NCBI GenBank assembly: GCA_030617585.1
Contig: JAUWVD010000086.1
Location: forward strand, 1 to 5,690
Direction of reading: 5' to 3'
DNA length: 5,690 nucleotides
Source: Candidatus Methanophagales archaeon
GTDB lineage: Archaea > Halobacteriota > Syntropharchaeia > Alkanophagales > Methanospirareceae
Both the position numbers and the translations under genes were made by a program. Below are positions 1 to 4,098 of this stretch, one piece after another. The first letter of the stretch is position 1. Every line of letters begins with the position of its first letter. Under the pieces are notes generated by a model that made no database searches, was not told where the DNA came from, and was given only the letters and a program-made list of their open reading frames with translations.

Positions 1-1
1 T

Positions 2-139
2 TCTGATGACGATCTCAACACGCTTGCGCATTCTTTAAAGGGTGTAGAAATAGAGGAGATGACGCCGTGGGCACTGTTGATGGAATTAATAACGCAGAAT
101 CCAAAGATGCTGGACGAGCTGGCGAAGGAGCTCTTATAA
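2..139 (+). CDS. C-terminal end of an unidentified protein, possibly DNA mismatch repair protein MutS (partial)
   Basis: Only the last 45 codons are visible, entering from the left edge in frame 2 and ending at TAA (137-139). The peptide is acidic and helical, and contains a Glu-Met-Thr-Pro-Trp-Ala-Leu-Leu-Met-Glu-Leu stretch around residues 19-29. MutS proteins often end with a short helix of the form 'xx(L/M)TPxxALxxLxxL', and the visible tail fits that pattern loosely, preceded by a 'LKGVEIEE' segment where MutS has a similar acidic helix. This is a resemblance over a few residues only, with no Walker motif or other diagnostic domain in the window, so the assignment is tentative. The coding frame is convincing because it is open to the window edge and ends just before the next gene remnant. 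The next reading frame begins four bases after this stop, and an AAGGAG sequence inside this gene (125-130) would have served as its ribosome binding site, which suggests a former operon. Confidence 0.45.
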   Translation, partial: SDDDLNTLAHSLKGVEIEEMTPWALLMELITQNPKMLDELAKELL

Positions 140-143
140 TATC

Positions 144-401
144 ATAAAAATTGCAATAATCGGGTGCGGCTATGTTGGCACTGTAACCGGAGCGGGTTTT
201 GCAGAGCTTGGGTATGATGTGATACTGGTCGATGTAGATGAGAATAAGGTTAATATGTTGAACTCGGCACGATCGCCGATATTTGAGCCGGGCCTGGAAG
301 AACTATTAATAAAAAGCAAAGAGCGGCTTCACGCAACTTTGGACTTTCGTGCGGTAATTGATGGCGAATATCCACAAGAACAAACTAAAATCAATTATTG
401 A
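144..401 (+). pseudogene. Truncated UDP-glucose/UDP-ManNAc dehydrogenase remnant (N-terminal NAD-binding part only)
   Basis: The translation has the N-terminal Rossmann fold of the UDP-glucose/GDP-mannose dehydrogenase family: a glycine-rich loop (IIGCGYVGTVTGAGFAELGY), the acidic end of the second strand (VDVDENKV), and the family signature SPIFEPGLEELL. These enzymes oxidise the C6 hydroxyl of nucleotide sugars to a carboxylate using two NAD+, for surface polysaccharide synthesis, and are usually about 430 residues long. Here family-like sequence stops after about 75 residues (near 365), just before the expected second NAD-binding motif; about 11 unrelated residues follow, then TGA at 399-401. 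The place of the normal Met-Lys-Ile start is ATA-AAA-ATT at 144, with no in-frame ATG, GTG or TTG until GTG at 219, which lies after the nucleotide-binding loop. An AAGGAG at 125-130 sits at a usable distance upstream. Loss of the start and of the catalytic and C-terminal domains indicates a dead gene. The exact homology end is inferred from memory of the family. Confidence 0.85.
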
Positions 402-464
402 CACAGATTAACGCAGATTAACGCAGAAGAAATCAAATCCGTGTAAATCCGTGTAAATCTGCGT
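401..464. repeat. Imperfect inverted repeat with 10-base periodic arms
   Basis: The left arm (401-427) and right arm (438-464) are complementary at 20 of 27 positions around a 10-base spacer (428-437). Each arm is itself a short tandem repeat of period 10: the left is built on GCAGATTAAC and the right on AAATCCGTGT followed by the variant AAATCTGCGT. Three of the seven mismatches would be G-U pairs in a + strand transcript, and others would be U-G in the opposite transcript, so a hairpin is possible from either strand. The element begins at the last base of the dehydrogenase remnant's stop codon and lies in the convergent gap before the pyrI 3' end. It could be a small dispersed repeat, a REP- or MITE-like unit, or the scar of an insertion. 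It contains no open reading frame of its own. The inverted symmetry is read directly; its nature is not known. Confidence 0.75.
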
Positions 465-516
465 CCTAAACTAAATTTATAGGTAAAAGTTATACGTTAT
501 ATGCAATACAAAAGAA

Positions 517-975
517 TTATAGATGTCCTGATACATCTTCTATCATTCTTTCGCAATAGAAGCACCTGAACCGAGGCGGATTCGCACCCACAGTAACGAA
601 TTTTGATATAACCGGCTCCCGTTCAGCATTGGATATGCAATTGGGATTTGCACATCTTATAATACCCTCTATTGATCCGGGAAGATATACTTTATGCTTT
701 GCTATCACTTCAGAATTACGGATTATGTTTATGGATGCATTTGGCGCAATCAACGCGATTTTACCCACTTCTTCTGGCTTTAATTCCCTATCTTCCACCT
801 TTACTATGTCCTTCCTGCCCATCTTCTTGCTTTGTACGTTCATTGCAACGCTTAAAACCGCATCTGTCCTCGCTGTTATCGACAATATCTTCAACACGTT
901 TAGCGCCTGCCCCGCCGTAATATGGTCAATGACGGTACCATTTTTGATTGCCACTATCTTTAATTCTTTCTTCAT
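517..975 (-). CDS. pyrI: Aspartate carbamoyltransferase regulatory chain PyrI
   Basis: PyrI is the allosteric chain of aspartate carbamoyltransferase, the committed step of pyrimidine synthesis in the cytoplasm. It binds CTP/ATP and holds catalytic PyrB trimers together. The 152-residue product has the usual family length. The nucleotide-binding domain covers about residues 1-100, with KNGTVIDHI at 11-19 (Asp17-His18 matching the known effector-site residues) and lysines at 55, 59, 93 and 95 near the other effector positions. The zinc domain at the C terminus has all four cysteines: C108, C113, C138 and C141, in the usual CxxxxC...CxxC layout. The ATG at 973-975 gives MKKELKIVAIKNG, a typical start. 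The frame extends upstream to 1017, but that extension (SRVQISAAP) is translated tRNA sequence and is not real. tRNA-Phe lies 12 bases upstream on the same strand, and no Shine-Dalgarno sequence fits in the gap. pyrB, the usual partner gene, is not adjacent. Confidence 0.95.
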   Translation of the reverse strand: MKKELKIVAIKNGTVIDHITAGQALNVLKILSITARTDAVLSVAMNVQSKKMGRKDIVKVEDRELKPEEVGKIALIAPNASINIIRNSEVIAKHKVYLPGSIEGIIRCANPNCISNAEREPVISKFVTVGANPPRFRCFYCERMIEDVSGHL

Positions 976-987
976 TTCAAGCGTCAG

Positions 988-1061
988 TGGGGCCGCCGAG
1001 ATTTGAACTCGGGACAACTCGGTCTTCAGCCGAGCGCTCTCCCAGTCTGAGCTACGGCCCC
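988..1061 (-). tRNA. tRNA-Phe (anticodon GAA)
   Basis: The reverse complement folds into a complete 74-base cloverleaf. The 7-bp acceptor stem (GGGGCCG with CGGCCCC) is fully paired. The D stem is GCTC/GAGC with loop AGACTGGGA, and the anticodon stem is CTCGG/CCGAG with loop CTGAAGA, which places GAA at positions 34-36. The variable loop is TTGTC, and the T stem CCGAG/CTCGG carries loop TTCAAAT. The discriminator base is A (988). The 3' CCA is not encoded; the next bases in the transcript are CTG, so CCA must be added by nucleotidyltransferase. There is no intron. The gene is followed after 12 bases by pyrI on the same strand, so the two may share a transcript that is cut at the tRNA 3' end. 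Confidence 0.97.
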
Positions 1062-1088
1062 ATTTGAATTAATTATATCGCCACAGTA

Positions 1089-1100
1089 AATAAATTATAT
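1089..1100 (-). promoter_or_regulatory. Candidate TATA box for tRNA-Phe (and possibly pyrI)
   Basis: On the - strand this AT-rich stretch reads ATATAATTTATT and lies about 28-39 bases upstream of the mature tRNA 5' end. That is where an archaeal TATA box would sit if transcription starts a few bases before the tRNA. A second AT-rich run at 1071-1079 is too close to the tRNA to fit. The assignment rests on position and composition only; the purine-rich BRE is not clear. Confidence 0.4.
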
Positions 1101-1102
1101 TT

Positions 1103-1119
1103 CTTTATGATACATAAAG
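1103..1119. repeat. Perfect 7-3-7 inverted repeat (CTTTATG-ATA-CATAAAG)
   Basis: Two 7-base arms, 1103-1109 and 1113-1119, are exact reverse complements around a 3-base spacer. The site lies in the divergent region between tRNA-Phe and tldD, directly upstream of the candidate tRNA TATA box. Its size suits a binding site for a dimeric regulator, although in AT-rich spacer DNA a 7-bp palindrome can occur by chance. No regulator is encoded nearby. Confidence 0.4.
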
Positions 1120-1130
1120 CATATTATTTC

Positions 1131-1198
1131 TTTTGGTAATGCTTTTCTTTCTAAGAAAAGGTTTTTGGTAAAGCTTTTAAAACTTTTTGAAAGAAAAG
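1131..1198. repeat. AT-rich element with direct repeats and nested inverted repeats
   Basis: A 16-base unit (TTTTGGTAATGCTTTT at 1131-1146) recurs at 1163-1178 with one change. Inside this, CTTTTCTTTC (1142-1151) is exactly complementary to GAAAGAAAAG (1189-1198), and the pairing can continue inward between about 1156-1165 and 1179-1188 after a 4-base bulge, giving an arm of roughly 20 bp. A competing small hairpin is 1142-1149 with 1153-1160 and a 3-base loop. The element ends 20 bases before the tldD start. It may be a dispersed repeat or a folded leader/terminator-like structure; homopolymer-rich sequence makes some of this complementarity cheap. Confidence 0.5.
1175..1182 (+). promoter_or_regulatory. 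Candidate TATA box for tldD
   Basis: TTTTAAAA is centred about 40 bases upstream of the tldD ATG. With the usual archaeal spacing of about 26 bases to the start of transcription, it would give a short leader of around 14 bases, which agrees with the absence of a Shine-Dalgarno sequence before tldD. It lies within the repeat element, so the repeat and promoter may be the same DNA. The evidence is positional only. Confidence 0.3.
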
Positions 1199-1217
1199 AA
1201 CAGTTTCTGATGTAAAA

Positions 1218-2618
1218 ATGGAAGAAGAGATAAAAAAGGCAATTGATTCAGTAGTAACAAAAAATGCGCGATACGCCGATCTCCGCCTGGAAAAGGGTTA
1301 CGCAACTGTTATTGACCTAAGAGATGATGTACTCAGAGAGATGAGCTACAGCATAGACCAGGGCATGGGCATCCGGGTACTTTATAACAATTCATGGGGA
1401 TTCTGTTCCTCCAATGAGATCTCAATACCCAAGCTGAGAGATAGCTTTGAAGATGCCTTTAAGATCAGTAAAGCGCTATCCGAATCAAGTAAGAAGACGG
1501 AAACTATAACAATAGCCGATACAAAGCCCGTAAACGACTATTATAAGCTGAAGCCGAAGATAAACCCTGATGATGTCAGCATAGAAGCGAAGAAGGAGAT
1601 AGTTAAAGATGTGTATAAAGCGGCGAAGGCACACTCCACCCTCATAAAAAGCGTCTCCATCACATATTTCGATGGCTACGAGGAGAAGATATATGCCAAT
1701 TCCGATGGCAGCTATATAGTAACAGAAACGCCGGCGGTTTTTATGCGTGTGCATGCTGTCGCGAAGAAGGGGGACATGCTGCAAGAAGGGAGAGAGAGCA
1801 TAGGCGCTGTGGCGGGTTTTGAAATTATAGAAAATGCGGACCCTGCGCTTCTGGGCGTAAAGGCTGCGGATAAAGCGGTTAGGTTGCTTGATGCTGAACT
1901 GCCACCTGGTGGTGAGTTACCTGTGATAATGGACAACAAACTTAGCGGCGTCTTTATGCACGAAGCGCTCGGGCATGCAGCAGAAGCCGACCACGTATTA
2001 TACGGCGAATCTATACTAGAGGGTAGAGTAGGCGATGAGATAGCGTACAAAGGTCTAACGGTTGCTGACGATCCGACCATCGCGAATTCACATGGATATT
2101 ACAAATATGATGATGAGGGTGCACGATCAAAGAGAACAGAGCTAATAAAAGACGGCGTTTTGGTCTCTTATTTACACACTCGGGAGACGGCAGGCAGGTT
2201 AGATGCAATGCCAACCCCAAATGCAAGAGCTGCTGACTATTCGGAAGTCCCTTTGGTCCGCATGAGTAATACCGTTATTGAAGAAGGCGATTGGGATTTT
2301 AAAGATATGCGAGCAGATATACAGTTTGGGATCTACGCCAAGGGTATGCGCGGAGGGCAGGTGGATACAGTAAGGGGTGAGTTTCAGTTCAGTGCGGAAG
2401 AGGCATTCATGATAGAAAATGGCGCGCTTACTAAGAGATTGAAGAACGTTTCTCTTTCCGGTAGGACCCTTGATGTATTGAAGAACATAGATGCCATAGG
2501 GAATGATAAAATGCAGGGCACAATAGGATTCTGTGGCAAAGATGGCCAGGAGGTCCCGGTCTCGGAATATGCACCGCATATGCGAGTGCAGAAGATACTG
2601 GTCGGTGGACTCCAGTGA
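1218..2618 (+). CDS. tldD: TldD/PmbA family metalloprotease, TldD-type
   Basis: The 466-residue protein has the usual TldD length and fold. TldD pairs with TldE to form a zinc metalloprotease that cleaves unfolded peptides; in bacteria it matures microcin B17 and degrades the CcdA antitoxin, while its archaeal substrates are unclear. The N-terminal domain covers about residues 1-200. The active-site motif HEALGHAAEAD is at 248-258, with H248, E249 and H253 as the HExxxH zinc and catalytic residues, and the conserved cysteine is C439 in GFCGKDGQ, which matches the third zinc ligand of the TldD subunit. Presence of HExxxH marks it as the catalytic TldD rather than the inactive TldE/PmbA subunit. 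The ATG at 1218 is chosen because MEEEIKKAIDSVV gives a normal start and no earlier in-frame start is near. No Shine-Dalgarno sequence is visible, so translation may be leaderless or from a short leader. No tldE lies next to it: the downstream neighbour is rps27ae, convergent after 24 bases. Confidence 0.95.
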   Translation: MEEEIKKAIDSVVTKNARYADLRLEKGYATVIDLRDDVLREMSYSIDQGMGIRVLYNNSWGFCSSNEISIPKLRDSFEDAFKISKALSESSKKTETITIADTKPVNDYYKLKPKINPDDVSIEAKKEIVKDVYKAAKAHSTLIKSVSITYFDGYEEKIYANSDGSYIVTETPAVFMRVHAVAKKGDMLQEGRESIGAVAGFEIIENADPALLGVKAADKAVRLLDAELPPGGELPVIMDNKLSGVFMHEALGHAAEADHVLYGESILEGRVGDEIAYKGLTVADDPTIANSHGYYKYDDEGARSKRTELIKDGVLVSYLHTRETAGRLDAMPTPNARAADYSEVPLVRMSNTVIEEGDWDFKDMRADIQFGIYAKGMRGGQVDTVRGEFQFSAEEAFMIENGALTKRLKNVSLSGRTLDVLKNIDAIGNDKMQGTIGFCGKDGQEVPVSEYAPHMRVQKILVGGLQ

Positions 2619-2642
2619 GTCCGCTATGTAATGTACAGATAG

Positions 2643-2810
2643 CTATTTCTTCCGGAACTCTGTATAACCACATTTCCCGCAGGAATATCGGTCTGCATGT
2701 TCTGCTAAAAACACGCCTGTTCCACACCTTGGGCATGCCTTCCGCTTCCTGCGTAACTTAACACCACCTTTTCCACTTACTACTTCGTAAAACTCATGTA
2801 TTGCAGCCAT
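2643..2810 (-). CDS. rps27ae: Small ribosomal subunit protein S27ae (eS31)
   Basis: This 55-residue zinc-ribbon protein belongs to the archaeal 30S subunit; the eukaryotic counterpart is made as a ubiquitin fusion, whereas this archaeal form stands alone. The translation starts MAAIHEFYEVVSGKGG, has a basic run (KLRRKRKACP, 18-27) and a four-cysteine zinc site at C26, C29, C44 and C47 in CPRCG...CGKCG, and ends GYTEFRKK, as expected for the family. The length is in the usual range. The ATG is at 2808-2810 and the stop TAG at 2643-2645. It starts 10 bases after the rps24e stop on the same strand, so the two are surely co-transcribed. No good Shine-Dalgarno sequence lies close to the start; a GGGAGG run inside the end of rps24e is rather far away. 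The downstream side meets the end of tldD head-on. Confidence 0.96.
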   Translation of the reverse strand: MAAIHEFYEVVSGKGGVKLRRKRKACPRCGTGVFLAEHADRYSCGKCGYTEFRKK

Positions 2811-2820
2811 TTTTATCTAT

Positions 2821-3192
2821 TTATTCGCCTCCCTTTGCCACTTCTGTTTCTGTTACTTTTGCATCTTCCTTTTCTGTTACTTTTGCATCTTCCTTTTCCA
2901 CTTCGCCCTCGCCCAAGCTACTAAAATTTCTTTTTAATATATGCTCTCGCTCTACTTCCCTTAACCTATCTTCACTTTCATACACCTTTGCGTAGCCAAC
3001 CGTTTCCCTCTTCCCGAATTCCGTTTTCATCCTATCGATTACAAGAAGGTTTTGAGTGATCCGAAGCTCTTTTATTAATGCATTACGCGCTTCTGCTCTG
3101 CCCGGTGAAGCTCCCTCATGCTTCAGTGTAAAGAAGACTTCCTTTCTCATCAACAGTTGATTATCGGCCTCTTTTGTTATCTCTATCTCCAT
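2821..3192 (-). CDS. rps24e: Small ribosomal subunit protein S24e (eS24) with extended repeat-bearing tail
   Basis: S24e is an archaeal/eukaryotic 30S ribosomal protein. Residues 1-93 show the family pattern: an N-terminal strand MEIEITKEADNQLLMRKEV, the segment FTLKHEGASPGRAEARNALI with the SPGRAEAR loop at 29-36, a NLLVIDRMKTEFGKRETVGYAKVY core (48-71), and a helical end. Members are usually about 100 residues, and this one has 123. The additional 30 residues (about 94-123) are rich in Glu, Lys, Val and Thr and contain the octapeptide EKEDAKVT twice in a row (99-106 and 107-114), encoded by a perfect 24-base duplication. The tail is probably disordered and surface exposed (inference). The start at 3190-3192 is preceded by GGGAG 11 bases upstream, a weak ribosome binding site. 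It lies between spt4 (57-base gap) and rps27ae (10-base gap) on the same strand. Confidence 0.95.
   Translation of the reverse strand: MEIEITKEADNQLLMRKEVFFTLKHEGASPGRAEARNALIKELRITQNLLVIDRMKTEFGKRETVGYAKVYESEDRLREVEREHILKRNFSSLGEGEVEKEDAKVTEKEDAKVTETEVAKGGE
2847..2894. repeat. Perfect 24-base tandem duplication inside rps24e
   Basis: Two identical 24-base units, 2847-2870 and 2871-2894, lie directly end to end, with the first four bases of a third copy at 2895-2898. The period is a multiple of three, so the reading frame of rps24e is kept and the unit adds eight residues (EKEDAKVT). Perfect identity at every base, including third codon positions, points to a recent slippage or duplication event. 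Confidence 0.9.
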
Positions 3193-3235
3193 ATCTTTCT
3201 CTTCTCCCTATAATACTATTACTACATCATTATGA

Positions 3236-3247
3236 TTAATATTTCTA
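3236..3247 (-). promoter_or_regulatory. Candidate TATA box for rps24e-rps27ae
   Basis: On the - strand this reads GAAATATTAATC, inside the AT-rich 57-base gap between the spt4 stop and the rps24e start. It lies about 45-55 bases before the rps24e ATG, which would allow a leader of roughly 20 bases holding the GGGAG at 3204-3208. Readthrough from spt4 is equally possible. Support is composition and spacing only. Confidence 0.25.
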
Positions 3248-3249
3248 AT

Positions 3250-3435
3250 TCACCTCACCTTCAATGCATATCGCCCCGCTTTTGTTATACCCAATTTCTT
3301 CGCTATCTCGGACTCTGCCACATCTATAATCGCCACATACCCACTCCAGTCACCACTAACTGAATTAGAGCCACATACACATACTGCCTTTCCACTTTCC
3401 ATTATTCTATGGCAATCTCGGCATGCCTTTTCCAT
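3250..3435 (-). CDS. spt4: Transcription elongation factor Spt4 (RNA polymerase subunit E'')
   Basis: Archaeal Spt4, formerly RpoE2, is a small zinc protein that binds Spt5/NusG; the pair closes over the RNA polymerase clamp and raises processivity. The 61-residue product has the usual length. The zinc knuckle has C5 and C8 (CRDC) and C19 and C21 (CVCGS), then the GDWSGYVAIIDVAESEIAKKLGI segment (28-50), which forms the Spt5-facing strand and helix in the family, and the end TKAGRYALKV typical of archaeal members. The ATG (3433-3435) overlaps the rpoE1 stop by one base as TAATG, and GGAGG lies four bases before it, so translation is probably coupled. The stop is TGA at 3250-3252. It is the second gene of the conserved rpoE1-spt4 pair. 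Confidence 0.96.
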   Translation of the reverse strand: MEKACRDCHRIMESGKAVCVCGSNSVSGDWSGYVAIIDVAESEIAKKLGITKAGRYALKVR

Positions 3436-4058
3436 TAATCCTCCCCCTTCTTCTCCGCCTTATCTGCCTTCTCCGCCTTCTCCGCATCCGCCTTCTTCTT
3501 CTCCTCCTCCTTCTCTGCATCGTCAGCCTCTAGCCACTCTAATTTACCCAAGCCCGGCTGCCGCATTGTTAACCCGATCTTACTATCACCCGGGTCCCGC
3601 TCATTTAGCGAAATTGCAACTATCCTTGCACGTACCTTATCTCCCTCACCCAATGTCCTACTAGTATCTTTAGTGACGAGTTTCGCACCTTTCTCGTCAT
3701 ATGAGATGTATTCATCAGTAATCTGACTGATATGTAACAAACCATCTAAGGGACCTATCTCCACAAAAGCGCCAAATTCTACTATCTCTACCACGGCCCC
3801 TTCTACTATCTCTTGCATCTTGGGCCGGAAAACGAGTGCATCAAAGATCGTTTCATAATAGACGCCTGCGTCACCGATCATTATCCGTCCCTCTTTCACA
3901 TCCACAATGTCCTGTATTGCAATGAACATCCCTAGCTTTTTATCCATCCGCCCCTCCAGTCTATCTTGTAACATCTCCTTTACAACAACCCGTAAATCAT
4001 CCCCTAACCTCTCAGGCGGCACTCTTACTACATCAATCGCACTTACTTTCGTATACAT
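3435..4058 (-). CDS. rpoE1: DNA-directed RNA polymerase subunit E' (Rpo7/RpoE1)
   Basis: Rpo7 forms, with Rpo4 (subunit F), the stalk of archaeal RNA polymerase, which binds the emerging RNA and helps open the promoter; it is the counterpart of eukaryotic Rpb7. Residues 1-80 are the N-terminal tip domain (MYTKVSAIDVVRVPPERLG through FDALVFRPK). Residues about 83-166 form an S1 RNA-binding domain, with VEFGAFVEIGPLDGLLHISQI at 93-113, and the family end GDSKIGLTMRQPGLGKLEWLE follows at 157-177. Archaeal members usually stop near 185-190 residues. This one runs to 207 because of a tail (178-207) made almost only of Glu, Lys, Ala and Asp, with repeated KAEK/DAEK units. The ATG is at 4056-4058, 40 bases downstream of the ppsA stop, with only a weak GGAT-type site before it. 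spt4 overlaps its stop codon by one base. Confidence 0.96.
   Translation of the reverse strand: MYTKVSAIDVVRVPPERLGDDLRVVVKEMLQDRLEGRMDKKLGMFIAIQDIVDVKEGRIMIGDAGVYYETIFDALVFRPKMQEIVEGAVVEIVEFGAFVEIGPLDGLLHISQITDEYISYDEKGAKLVTKDTSRTLGEGDKVRARIVAISLNERDPGDSKIGLTMRQPGLGKLEWLEADDAEKEEEKKKADAEKAEKADKAEKKGED
3440..3444 (-). promoter_or_regulatory. Shine-Dalgarno sequence for spt4
   Basis: GGAGG on the - strand, within a GGGGGAGG run, sits four bases before the spt4 ATG and inside the last codons of rpoE1. It is the clearest ribosome binding site in the window and fixes the spt4 start. Most other genes here have weak or no such site. Confidence 0.75.
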
Positions 4059-4098
4059 CTTTCTTTTATCCTGCTTCGTCTTAACTTACATACCTATA

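Noticed and set aside
219..401. A genuine 60-residue protein starting at GTG 219
   Set aside because: The Rossmann glycine loop lies upstream of this start in the same frame, so the frame is the middle of a longer broken gene.
401..464. A CRISPR array in the repeated stretch
   Set aside because: The repeats are 10 bases long with no spacers and have inverted halves, unlike CRISPR repeats of 25-40 bases separated by unique spacers.
629..1006. Open frame of 125 residues on the + strand
   Set aside because: It lies opposite pyrI and runs into the tRNA gene. The product is not recognisable, while the - strand frame has all PyrI residues.
976..1017. N-terminal extension of pyrI beginning MSRVQISAAP
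   Set aside because: It is the T arm and acceptor stem of tRNA-Phe read as protein. The ATG at 973-975 gives the normal PyrI start and length.
2431..2736. Open frame of 101 residues on the - strand across the tldD end and rps27ae
   Set aside because: It is a shadow of tldD in part and of rps27ae in another frame; the S27ae zinc-ribbon frame is the real one.
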